A DNA stretch of 6,712 bases. Origin: an uncultured Coleofasciculus sp. (GTDB lineage: Bacteria > Cyanobacteriota > Cyanobacteriia > Cyanobacteriales > Coleofasciculaceae). Of the stretch, positions 1 through 6,332 are shown piece by piece. Under the pieces are notes generated by a model, which was given only the letters and a program-made list of their open reading frames with translations, was not told the DNA's origin and did not search any database. Each line of letters begins with the position of its first letter. Positions within the stretch are counted from its first letter, which is position 1. The stretch covers positions 1 through 6,712 of the forward strand of contig CADCTM010000904.1 in the NCBI GenBank assembly GCA_902805485.1, in the 5' to 3' direction. The translations under genes were made by a program, and so were the position numbers.

Positions 1-86
1 TTTGGTACATCAACTGGGAACATTGGTATCAGAGGCTTGCTGCAAAGAATGCCTCTAGTTCTAGTATTCGTTTGATCATAGAGTAA
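1..86 (+). CDS. C-terminal tail of an unidentified protein (partial, cut by window start)
   Basis: The frame beginning at base 3 is open from the window edge to a TAA at 84-86. It encodes about 27 residues, starting WYINWEHWYQRL and ending SSSSIRLIIE. The density of Trp, Tyr and His looks more like real protein than read-through of non-coding DNA. The other two + frames stop at 60 and 75 or earlier, and the - strand here is broken by stops. The gene would converge on the elongation factor gene, with the hairpin at 105-134 between them. I do not recognise the family. With so little sequence this could still be chance. Confidence 0.35.
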   Translation, partial: WYINWEHWYQRLAAKNASSSSIRLIIE

Positions 87-104
87 CGGGGAGAGGTCAA
101 CAAA

Positions 105-134
105 ATAATCCCACACCTCAAGGCATGGGATTAT
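105..134 (-). terminator. Likely factor-independent terminator of the EF-G2 gene
   Basis: A perfect 9-bp inverted repeat, ATAATCCCA (105-113) and TGGGATTAT (126-134), encloses a 12-nt loop that can add two inner G-C pairs (116-117 with 122-123). Read on the - strand, the stem lies about 25 nt after the EF-G2 stop and runs straight into TTTTG (opposite 101-105). On the + strand the stem is followed only by a looser T-run (140-144), so its best fit is - strand termination. It could also stop the + strand gene ending at 86. The stem is only moderately GC-rich. Confidence 0.55.
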
Positions 135-159
135 CAACAATTTTCCTTAAACTCAACAA

Positions 160-2211
160 CTAGCCATTACCATTACTGGTAGTCGCCAAAACGCCTTGAG
201 CCAGCTTACCCGGCACTTCCTGGAGATGGTCATACTGCCAGCTAAAGAAGCCAACACCCAAAGTAAGCGATCGCAATTCCACAATAAAATCATGCATCTC
301 AGCCTGCGGGAGGTAGCCCGAAACACAATCCCAACCCGACCAATCAGACCGTCCTTCATAGCCCAAAATTTGCCCTCGACGCCCTGTAACCAATTGCAAC
401 ACCTTCGACGTATATTCTTGCGGGGCACACACCTGAATCGTCATAATCGGTTCCAATAGCGTCGGTTCACAATTTGGCATCCCTTGGGTCATTGCCAACC
501 GCGCTGCCTGCTTAAATGCTTGTTCGGAACTGTCCACAGTATGGTATGAACCATTAGTTAACGTTACCGCCACATCGACTACGGGGAAACCCAAGGGGCC
601 ATGTACCAAATATTCCCGCACACCCGTCTCAACGCCCGGAATATACTGCTTCGGCACCACACCCCCCACAATTGTTTGCGAGAAATTAAACCCTTCACCG
701 CGCGGCAGGGGTTCAATATCAAGGTGGACATCGCCAAATTGCCCATGACCACCACTTTGATGTTTGTAGCGCCCGTGGGATGAGGCAGACTTGCGAATCG
801 TTTCCTTATAAGGCACTCGCGGCAACTGAGTCGTCATCGGCAGATTATACTTGCGCCGCAGTCGGTCTAGGGCTACTTGCAGATGAATTTCACCCTGTCC
901 CCAAAGAATTACTTCATGGGTATCACCATGTTGTTCCCATGCAAGAGAGGGGTCTTCTTCCAGTAGTTTTGTTAGTGCTGCACTGAGCTTAACTTCATCT
1001 TGGCGCTTTTCTGGAGCGATCGCTAAAGCATAAACTGGCACAAGTGAATCAGCTTTCGGTAATTCGACTTGACCGCCATTACTCGTTAACGTTTGACAAG
1101 TTTGAATGCCTTCCAAACGTCCTAGGGCGACAATTTCACCGGCTAATGCTTGGGAAATTGAGCTGTGTTGCTGTCCCATGAGGCGGTACAACCCACCGAC
1201 ACGGACATTATTTAAAATCGCGCCATCGGTAAGTTGACCTTGCCAGACACGCACCAGGGAGAGTTTACCACCTTGGGGGGTGTAATAGGTTTTCAGTACC
1301 TGCGCCACAGTTGTCTCGGAATTGCCCTTAATTTTCCGCCGTTGTTGGGTCGTTTCTGGCGTTGGTGCCTCCCGCAATAGCGCTTCGATTAAAGGTCGCA
1401 CCCCGTAATCTTGTTCGGCAACGCCCATAAACACAGGCACAATTAAATCTGCCCCCAATTCCATTTTCAGGTCTTGGATGATTTCTTCTTGAGACGGTTC
1501 AATGTCCTCTAGGAGTTCTTCTAAGAGGTGGTCGTCAAAATTTGCCAAAGCTTCCAGCATTTCGGTCCGTGTCGCCTTTTCTTGCTCTCTCAGGGACTCT
1601 GGCAATGGGACTGGATCGGCGGCGGCTCCTGGGTGATAATGATAAGCCTGCTCGGTAACTAAATCGATAAATCCGACTAGCTGTTCTCCTTTGTTAATCG
1701 GGTATTGGTGCGGTACTAAGGGACGAGTGGAAACGGATTTGAGGGCGTTCAAAATTTCCCGGTAGGTGTAACCGCAGGCGTCCCCGTCACAACTGAGGCG
1801 ATCCATTTTGTTGATGAAGACTAGGTGCGGAATTTCCCAATCATCGAGGAATTTGAATAGGGGTGCAAGGGTGAGGACGCGATTGCTTACGGGTTCGCAA
1901 ACTACGACAACGGCATCGACGCCAATTAAGGCATTATAAGTTTCTTGGGCAAACTCGATGGAACCGGGACAATCGAGGAAGGTGAAGCGAATGCCTTGAT
2001 ACTCGGTGCTAGCGACGCTGACTTCGACACTCATTTGGCGATCGCGTGCTTCAGTAGTACTATCACCCACGGTGTTACCGTCTTTGATGCTACCTTTACG
2101 CGAAATTGCGCCTGTCACAAATAATAAACTTTCTAACAGGGTTGTTTTACCGCTTAAATAAGGTCCAACAATTGCCACGTTACGGGTGGCCCAAACAACT
2201 TTTTCGTTCAT
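160..2211 (-). CDS. Elongation factor G-like GTPase, EF-G2 type (paralogue of FusA)
   Basis: This is a 683-residue translational GTPase, about the usual EF-G length (near 700), with all five domains. The GTPase domain spans about residues 8-290: P-loop GPYLSGKT at 16-23, switch I around RQMSVEVS at 58-65, G3 DCPGSIEF at 80-87 and NKMD at 134-137. Domain II is about 300-390. Domain III is about 400-460 and contains GQGEIHLQVALDRL. Domain IV starts near 465 with the QSGGHGQFG motif (485-493) and has the tip motif HTVDSS. Domain V fills the rest, with LLEPIM and LRSLT. Canonical EF-G drives tRNA-mRNA translocation or, with RRF, ribosome recycling in the cytoplasm. EF-G2-type paralogues are less well understood. 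Residues normally Thr in switch I and His in DTPGH are Ser61 and Ser84 here. The ATG is preceded by GGGGG (2217-2221) at suitable spacing. It is probably monocistronic, and the tail ATTSNGNG looks unstructured. Confidence 0.93.
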   Translation of the reverse strand: MNEKVVWATRNVAIVGPYLSGKTTLLESLLFVTGAISRKGSIKDGNTVGDSTTEARDRQMSVEVSVASTEYQGIRFTFLDCPGSIEFAQETYNALIGVDAVVVVCEPVSNRVLTLAPLFKFLDDWEIPHLVFINKMDRLSCDGDACGYTYREILNALKSVSTRPLVPHQYPINKGEQLVGFIDLVTEQAYHYHPGAAADPVPLPESLREQEKATRTEMLEALANFDDHLLEELLEDIEPSQEEIIQDLKMELGADLIVPVFMGVAEQDYGVRPLIEALLREAPTPETTQQRRKIKGNSETTVAQVLKTYYTPQGGKLSLVRVWQGQLTDGAILNNVRVGGLYRLMGQQHSSISQALAGEIVALGRLEGIQTCQTLTSNGGQVELPKADSLVPVYALAIAPEKRQDEVKLSAALTKLLEEDPSLAWEQHGDTHEVILWGQGEIHLQVALDRLRRKYNLPMTTQLPRVPYKETIRKSASSHGRYKHQSGGHGQFGDVHLDIEPLPRGEGFNFSQTIVGGVVPKQYIPGVETGVREYLVHGPLGFPVVDVAVTLTNGSYHTVDSSEQAFKQAARLAMTQGMPNCEPTLLEPIMTIQVCAPQEYTSKVLQLVTGRRGQILGYEGRSDWSGWDCVSGYLPQAEMHDFIVELRSLTLGVGFFSWQYDHLQEVPGKLAQGVLATTSNGNG
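267..274. repeat. HIP1 octamer GCGATCGC
   Basis: Perfect HIP1 palindrome inside the EF-G2 gene, read there as Leu-Arg-Ser (domain V LRSLT motif). Confidence 0.9.
1016..1023. repeat. HIP1 octamer GCGATCGC
   Basis: Second copy in the EF-G2 gene, read as Ala-Ile-Ala at residues 397-399, near the start of domain III. Confidence 0.9.
2038..2045. repeat. HIP1 octamer GCGATCGC
   Basis: Third copy in the EF-G2 gene, read as Arg-Asp-Arg at residues 56-58, just before switch I. Confidence 0.9.
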
Positions 2212-2216
2212 GATTT

Positions 2217-2222
2217 CCCCCA
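2217..2222 (-). promoter_or_regulatory. Shine-Dalgarno sequence of the EF-G2 gene
   Basis: Read on the - strand, TGGGGG sits five bases before the ATG at 2211. It is the clearest ribosome binding site in the window and supports this start. The other genes here lack a comparable motif. Confidence 0.55.
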
Positions 2223-2261
2223 GAATAATAGGTCATCGAGCGATTCGGCATGGGCATTACT

Positions 2262-2269
2262 GCGATCGC
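2262..2269. repeat. HIP1 octamer GCGATCGC (intergenic)
   Basis: The only copy outside genes. It lies in the divergent EF-G2/TPR spacer, about 50 bp upstream of the EF-G2 start. Confidence 0.9.
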
Positions 2270-2352
2270 TTGTCTTCGTGGAGCTATGCCTATGTCAATA
2301 TCGATTGGGATCAAAACTATCTCTGTTTGTGAGATTAGCGCTTTTGGTCGCT

Positions 2353-2381
2353 TTGACTTAAAACTTGCAATGTCTTGTAAG
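2353..2381 (+). promoter_or_regulatory. Candidate promoter of the TPR gene
   Basis: TTGACT (2353-2358; 5 of 6 to the -35 consensus) is followed after 17 bp by TGTAAG (2376-2381; 4 of 6 to TATAAT). Transcription would start near 2388, giving a leader of about 50 nt before the ATG at 2439. TAAAAT at 2415-2420 is a better -10 box, but it has no -35 at proper spacing and would leave almost no leader. Confidence 0.33.
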
Positions 2382-2438
2382 GTAAACTTGGCTAAGAAGT
2401 TAAGTTAGATTACCTAAAATGAAATCCTTCTAACTTTT

Positions 2439-3482
2439 ATGAATCTAAGCAACAACTGGAAACGAATTTGTTTCAAAACTGGACAAGATTTGCCCCAAAT
2501 AAGCTTAACGGTTTTCAATAAAAGTTGGTGGTTATGGCTAATACTTTTACTCAGTGCTATGACGAGTTTACCTGTTGCTGCCCAAGGAATACATCCTGCT
2601 CAGTCTCCCCTAAGCAAGGGGGAAAGCAATAAATTTGACTCCTTGATTTTTGTAGGCAGTCTCATTACCCAATCTCTTCCTTCCTTGAAACCCACCCAAC
2701 CGGAAGCGGCACGGCAACTTAATCAGGGACTGGTGTTAATTCAACAGGGAAAGTTACAAGAAGCGATCGCTTCTTTTCGACTTGCCTCGCAACTCAACCC
2801 ACAACTAGCACCGGCACATTACAACTTGGGGTTAGCTTTACGACAGATAGGGCAATTACAACCATCAGCAGATGCGTTTTATCAGGCGACACAGGCAGAT
2901 CCTGATTTTGCTCTGGCGTTTGCTAATTTAGGGGCAGCGCTATTGGAAGGCAATAATCTGAGGCAGGCGCGGGAATATCTCACAAAGGCGTTGGAGCTTG
3001 ATTCTAGCTTGGGTGTGGCTCATTATAATTATGGCTTGGTGCTTTCGCAGTCGGGAGAAACTGCTCAAGCGATCGCTCAATTCCAACGTGCGATTGAGTT
3101 GAGTAGAAATGCTCCAGAACCGTCATATCATTTAGGAATGATTTATTTACAACAAGGCAAAATTGAACAGGCAAAAAAATCATTTCAAGAAGCAATAAAA
3201 ATTAATCCTCAATATCCCGAAGCTCACTATAACATTGGGACTATTTTGTTCCAGCAGGGAAACTTGAACGCGGCACTTGACGCCTTTCGGAAATCGGCTC
3301 GAAGTAACTCTAATTATGCCAATGCTTACTATGGGGCTGGTTTAGTATTTATGCGTCAAAAACGCTCTGGAGAGGCGCAACAAGTATTGCAATATGCCAG
3401 AGATCTTTTTAAGGTTCAAGGTAATCGTCAGTGGGCGCAAAATGCTCAACAATTACTAGAGCGCTCACGTAACTTTAACTAA
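2439..3482 (+). CDS. Exported tetratricopeptide repeat (TPR) protein
   Basis: This is a 347-residue protein. Residues 1-28 are basic to neutral. A hydrophobic core (about 30-44, rich in W and L) is followed by LPVAAQ, which resembles a signal peptidase I site near residue 48, so export to the periplasm or beyond is likely. A low-complexity linker (about 50-90) follows. Residues 91-328 are seven uninterrupted 34-residue TPR units, with the usual pattern of small residues at helix contacts, and AHYN..G recurs at the start of several units. A 19-residue tail closes the protein. TPR arrays bind peptides or act as assembly scaffolds, and the partner here is unknown. The ATG at 2439 has no clear Shine-Dalgarno. 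It was chosen because it leaves the signal peptide intact, although the long n-region means a later non-ATG start is possible. The gene stands alone, divergent from EF-G2, with its own terminator. Confidence 0.88.
   Translation: MNLSNNWKRICFKTGQDLPQISLTVFNKSWWLWLILLLSAMTSLPVAAQGIHPAQSPLSKGESNKFDSLIFVGSLITQSLPSLKPTQPEAARQLNQGLVLIQQGKLQEAIASFRLASQLNPQLAPAHYNLGLALRQIGQLQPSADAFYQATQADPDFALAFANLGAALLEGNNLRQAREYLTKALELDSSLGVAHYNYGLVLSQSGETAQAIAQFQRAIELSRNAPEPSYHLGMIYLQQGKIEQAKKSFQEAIKINPQYPEAHYNIGTILFQQGNLNAALDAFRKSARSNSNYANAYYGAGLVFMRQKRSGEAQQVLQYARDLFKVQGNRQWAQNAQQLLERSRNFN
2763..2770. repeat. HIP1 octamer GCGATCGC
   Basis: In the TPR gene, read as Ala-Ile-Ala in helix B of the first repeat (QEAIASF). 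Confidence 0.9.
3069..3076. repeat. HIP1 octamer GCGATCGC
   Basis: In the TPR gene, read as Ala-Ile-Ala at the equivalent helix B position of the fourth repeat (AQAIAQF), 306 bp (three repeat units) after the previous copy. Confidence 0.9.
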
Positions 3483-3559
3483 GAAAGTATTGGTTAAATC
3501 CGATATAAAATCAGATAATTAGGGTGCATTCTTGATTTATAAATTAGGCAACCTATTGA

Positions 3560-3603
3560 GCTATTGTTATAGCAAGGCGGCTGAGTCTTAAGACCGCTTT
3601 TAC
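3560..3603 (+). terminator. Tandem hairpins and T-tract downstream of the TPR gene
   Basis: Two hairpins abut. The first is a perfect 5-bp stem GCTAT (3560-3564) with ATAGC (3569-3573) and a TGTT loop. The second is a 7-bp stem AAGGCGG (3574-3580) with CCGCTTT (3594-3600), including one G-U pair and a 13-nt loop. The second stem ends in TTTT (3598-3601), as expected for factor-independent termination. It lies about 90 bp after the TPR stop and upstream of the next gene's promoter candidate, so it should separate the two transcripts. Confidence 0.6.
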
Positions 3604-3609
3604 TAAAAT

Positions 3610-3638
3610 TTAAGCAAAACCTTGACGATTGCGATAAT
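3610..3638 (+). promoter_or_regulatory. Candidate extended -10 promoter of the DUF2062 gene
   Basis: GATAAT (3633-3638; 5 of 6 to TATAAT) is preceded directly by TGC (3630-3632), an extended -10 element. A weak -35, TTAAGC (3610-3615), lies 17 bp upstream. Transcription would start near 3645, just past the terminator, with a leader of about 105 nt before the ATG at 3751. A perfect TTGACA at 3701-3706 is closer but has no -10 at proper spacing. Confidence 0.38.
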
Positions 3639-3750
3639 CTTCCGCCAACATGAGGTATTAATTAAATTTTTTGTCTAAGATTTAGATATGCATCTCAAAT
3701 TTGACATGGAATATTTTTTAACGGGAAAGAATTGCTGATTTTTTGCCAAT

Positions 3751-4323
3751 ATGTCTAAAAATTCTCCCGAAGGTTTGGGTTGGACGGCAAAACGAAGGTC
3801 TTCTCAAAAGCGCAAGTTGAGAGGTTCTAAGAAAAGTTTAAGACGACAATTAAAATACTTCTACTGGCGTTTAGTTCGTCTCCAAGGACCTCCAGAAGCC
3901 CTTGCTAGGGGTTTAGCGTGTGGAGTATTTGCGGGTTTATTTCCCTTTGCGGGTTCCCAGACGGTTCTTGCCTTACTTCTGGCATTTCTCTTACGGGGTA
4001 ATAAGATATTAGCAACGGTGGGACCTTGGATTAGTAATCCTTTTACTTCTGTGCCAATTTATCTGTTTAATTTCCAGGTTGGTAAATGGCTAATTCACGA
4101 TAATTCTGAGGCTGATGTTAGTTTTGAGTCTTGGCAAGACTTGATGAAACTGGGTTCAGAAGTAATTTTGCCGCTTTTTGTTGGGTGTGTGGCGGTTGGG
4201 TTAGTTTGTGCAATTTTCAGTTATTTTGTTGGGTTGTGGTTAATTCAGCGAGTTCGTGACTCTAACAAACAGCGTCATCGCAGAAAACGGTTGAAAGACT
4301 TGCAGCAAAAATATCCTGATTAA
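3751..4323 (+). CDS. DUF2062 domain membrane protein
   Basis: This is a 190-residue integral membrane protein of the DUF2062 family. The N-terminal 45 residues are strongly basic (many K and R). Residues about 50-82 form a small-residue-rich hydrophobic stretch, with the family's G.F.G.FPF.G.Q pattern at 58-70. WISNPFTSVP at 93-102 matches the conserved NP.T motif between membrane segments. A polar stretch (about 112-136) is followed by a second long hydrophobic segment (about 138-166) and a very basic C-terminus. The charge pattern suggests both ends are cytoplasmic. The molecular function of the family is not established. The start at 3751 has no Shine-Dalgarno, but the next in-frame Met comes far too late to keep the domain. 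The gene converges on the Dnd methyltransferase with 17 bp between stops. Confidence 0.87.
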   Translation: MSKNSPEGLGWTAKRRSSQKRKLRGSKKSLRRQLKYFYWRLVRLQGPPEALARGLACGVFAGLFPFAGSQTVLALLLAFLLRGNKILATVGPWISNPFTSVPIYLFNFQVGKWLIHDNSEADVSFESWQDLMKLGSEVILPLFVGCVAVGLVCAIFSYFVGLWLIQRVRDSNKQRHRRKRLKDLQQKYPD

Positions 4324-4340
4324 TTTTAAATTAAAAGCGC

Positions 4341-5870
4341 TTAAGAGTCGAGCGACTTATTACGATTACGGGCAGACATGATAATTTTAACTTTATAAGG
4401 GTCAGCATCTTTTCGCCAGTAGACGCGATTTCCTCGAATTTCGGCACAATGTTCTTTTAAACATTTTTCCCATCCTTTACGAGTACCAATTGTGCTTGTA
4501 TGGTCGAGTAGTCCCCAGTTTTCTTCTTGGCGAGTCAGTTTGGCAAATTTTTCGTAACCGGGATAGTCGGGGGTTACAAAAGTTTCTTTGCGGTGCAAAA
4601 TTGGGGGGTTTTCTGAAGTATCATAATCGCGATAGACGACTTGTAAATCCCGCAAATCAATGTTCATACTTGTCTGTAATGCGGGATGGGGTTCGGTATC
4701 AAAGTCGGGATAAAACAGATAAGAGATTTTCGGTACATTAATGTGGAACTTAATTAAAGTTGCGCCATCCATGCGACCAATAGTTCTGCTGGCGCAACCT
4801 TCATATAGTCGCAATTGAGTATTAAGGCTTTCCAGGGCTGAAACGTGGACATAGAGAGCATTTGGGAGGAGTTTGCCGATCGCACTATGTTTGCAGCAGT
4901 TGGCAATTAATCGGGGGTTGCCGACACTGATGAGCATCATATCAGCCGCGACACAGGCTTGCTTATAGCTGCCGAAAAGTCCTTTGATATCGTTTTGAAC
5001 AATAGTTTCTAAATCACCAATTTTCGGGCGGTGGCTGAAGTGGGTGAGTGCCAGGTAAACTAAAAGGTCTTGGCGGCGTTTTTCTGATATTGCGTCCCAT
5101 TCTTCCTGGTCAGTCGCTTGTAGGATAACTTGGAAGGCGCGGCGCAGAGTCCCAAATTCAGCGAGGATGTCGGGCACACTGGGTAATTCGGTTACAGTGG
5201 GGAGGCGTCCGCGTTCGGTCACGAATGCCATTAGGGGGGAGAGGAGTTCCTGGTAGTCCTCAAATCGCTTAATGTTAGCGAGGATTCTCGGAGTGGTAAG
5301 GTAGGAACGGAAGCGCGATGCTCGGAAGCTTTCGGCTTGGGCGTCATCACGGAAGACGAAGTAGATGCCCAAAGCGACGGGAATGGCATCGACGCCAAGA
5401 ACTTGGTCGATGTAGGTTTTGAGTTCTTCTTGTTCGTAATATTTTTGAAAGGTGTTGCGGCGAGTAACTATGCCGTCAGCGTAAGCAATTTGACCGGAAA
5501 TGCGATCGTCGATTAAAACTTGGGCGGAGACGAGGAGGACTTTTTTGGCAAGTTCCCAGGCTTTGAGCAGGGCTTCGCGACGTTCGGCGGAGTCTTCGAT
5601 GACGTTGATGATGTAACCGAGGTTAACGATATCGGCGGGCACGAGGGGATTATCAGGCTGGTAGTAAGGGTCCCAACCACTGCTGATATAACCTTGGTTT
5701 GTTGTTCGTTTAACGTCGCCGCCGTGACCGCAACCGTAGTCAAAAAATGTGGTATCTTTGTTTAAAATTGCGCTTTCTATTGCCAATCGCACGGGTTTAG
5801 AAAGGTCAATCCGAACCATTGCGGCTCTATGACGCTCGATTTCAGGGGCTTCTGGGATGGGAGCAACCAT
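4341..5870 (-). CDS. Dnd (phosphorothioation)-associated putative SAM methyltransferase
   Basis: From the ATG this is 509 residues and matches the family of putative methyltransferases recurrently found in dnd clusters. An N-terminal segment with IERHRAAMVR (11-20) leads into a Rossmann SAM-binding domain (about 36-130). That domain has motif I FFDYGCGHGG at 42-51, an acidic ribose-contact candidate D67 in GWDP, and a motif IV-like NLGYIINVIED (83-93). The middle region (about 150-330) is helical and unassigned. The C-terminal third carries blocks I recall as typical of the family: LPNALYVHVSAL (335-346), LYEGCASRTIG (355-365), SYLFYPDFD (383-391) and HRKETFV (426-432). No DPPY-type or PCQ motif is seen, so the target is unknown. 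It lies 64 bp after dndE, presumably co-transcribed. The ATG has no Shine-Dalgarno and the frame stays open up to 5930, so the true start may lie upstream. Confidence 0.88.
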   Translation of the reverse strand: MVAPIPEAPEIERHRAAMVRIDLSKPVRLAIESAILNKDTTFFDYGCGHGGDVKRTTNQGYISSGWDPYYQPDNPLVPADIVNLGYIINVIEDSAERREALLKAWELAKKVLLVSAQVLIDDRISGQIAYADGIVTRRNTFQKYYEQEELKTYIDQVLGVDAIPVALGIYFVFRDDAQAESFRASRFRSYLTTPRILANIKRFEDYQELLSPLMAFVTERGRLPTVTELPSVPDILAEFGTLRRAFQVILQATDQEEWDAISEKRRQDLLVYLALTHFSHRPKIGDLETIVQNDIKGLFGSYKQACVAADMMLISVGNPRLIANCCKHSAIGKLLPNALYVHVSALESLNTQLRLYEGCASRTIGRMDGATLIKFHINVPKISYLFYPDFDTEPHPALQTSMNIDLRDLQVVYRDYDTSENPPILHRKETFVTPDYPGYEKFAKLTRQEENWGLLDHTSTIGTRKGWEKCLKEHCAEIRGNRVYWRKDADPYKVKIIMSARNRNKSLDS

Positions 5871-5912
5871 GACTGAATCTGGAGCTTTTCCGTTAATATA
5901 CCGGACAAAGTG

Positions 5913-5930
5913 AATTTTCGCTACACCTAT
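5913..5930 (-). promoter_or_regulatory. Possible ribosome binding site and upstream ATT start of the methyltransferase
   Basis: On the - strand AGGTG (5925-5929) lies eight bases before an ATT codon (5913-5915) that is in frame with the methyltransferase. The frame is open from 5930 to the ATG at 5870. Starting here would add 15 residues: an initiator, then HFVRYINGKAPDSV. The annotated ATG has no such motif. ATT is a rare initiator, so this is a suggestion only. Confidence 0.25.
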
Positions 5931-5934
5931 TTAA

Positions 5935-6327
5935 TTAGTTTTGGGACGGGACGGCAAGGGCAATGAGGTCTTCGATTTTTTTGATGTTTTGGTCACCGGA
6001 TAGGTAGCCGATGCCGCGATGCAGGTGGAGGCGGAATTGGGTGGCTAGGGTTTCTTTGGAGAGCGATAGTCCGTCGTTGTGGCAGCGTTGTTTGAGGGCG
6101 ATGAGGAGGATGTCGGAGATGTCGCCGCCGAAGACGCGCCAGGTGAGTTCGACGTTGCTATCGGTAGGGAGTGGAACGGGTGAGGGGATGCTTGGTTCGG
6201 CAAGGGAACGACAGAATGCCCAGCGGCAGAGGATGTTCCATTGGTCGATTTTGGTCTGGCGTCTTAGCTTCAGGAGCTGGTCTTTGGCGGTTTGGGAGAG
6301 CCTGATGCGATCGATTGGGGGTTCCAT
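5935..6327 (-). CDS. dndE: DNA sulfur modification protein DndE
   Basis: This is a 130-residue protein matching DndE in size, sequence and position. The N-terminal half begins IDRIRLSQTAKDQLLKLRRQ, a basic helix-forming segment. It is followed by a WNILCRWAFCRSL block and, in the second half, LTWRVFGGD, LRLH-like basic stretches (FRLHLHRGIGYL) and a C-terminal helix. In characterised Dnd systems DndE is a small tetrameric protein that binds nicked double-stranded DNA and is needed for phosphorothioation; its role here is inferred from that. The ATG follows the dndD stop by five bases with no strong Shine-Dalgarno, so translational coupling is likely. By hand count its DNA is about 57% GC (5941-6300), against about 45% for the adjacent dndD end (6361-6660). 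It is a little longer than the shortest known DndE proteins and shows no sign of damage. Confidence 0.88.
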   Translation of the reverse strand: MEPPIDRIRLSQTAKDQLLKLRRQTKIDQWNILCRWAFCRSLAEPSIPSPVPLPTDSNVELTWRVFGGDISDILLIALKQRCHNDGLSLSKETLATQFRLHLHRGIGYLSGDQNIKKIEDLIALAVPSQN

Positions 6328-6332
6328 TTAAT

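Noticed and set aside
153..986. Several ORFs of 60-91 codons overlapping the 3' part of the EF-G2 gene on both strands
   Set aside because: The EF-G2 frame is full-length with conserved domains IV and V throughout. The overlapping products have no recognisable features.
2293..2298. Perfect TTGACA on the - strand upstream of EF-G2
   Set aside because: The hexamer at 17-bp spacing is AGACAA, a poor -10, and the better TATTAT at 2225-2230 would place the transcription start on the Shine-Dalgarno. I cannot assign the EF-G2 promoter.
3701..3706. Perfect TTGACA upstream of the DUF2062 gene
   Set aside because: No TATAAT-like hexamer lies 16-19 bp downstream, and the extended -10 at 3630-3638 is a better candidate.
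4324..4357. Inverted repeats at the DUF2062/methyltransferase junction as a bidirectional terminator
   Set aside because: TTTTAA/TTAAAA with a one-base gap is pure A/T and cannot form a stable hairpin loop. The AGTC/GACT stem at 4346-4357 is four base pairs inside the methyltransferase coding region.
4599..4610. Asn-Pro-Pro-Ile (residues 421-424 of the methyltransferase) as a DNA-amino-methyltransferase catalytic motif
   Set aside because: It lacks the required aromatic residue and is almost 370 residues from motif I, outside the SAM-binding domain.
5513..5765. Overlapping 76- and 81-codon ORFs on both strands inside the methyltransferase
   Set aside because: They overlap the SAM-binding domain of the methyltransferase. 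Their composition is explained by out-of-frame reading.
6011..6331. 106-codon ORF on the + strand
   Set aside because: It lies wholly antisense to dndE in GC-rich DNA. Its product is Arg/Ser/Trp-rich with no family resemblance.
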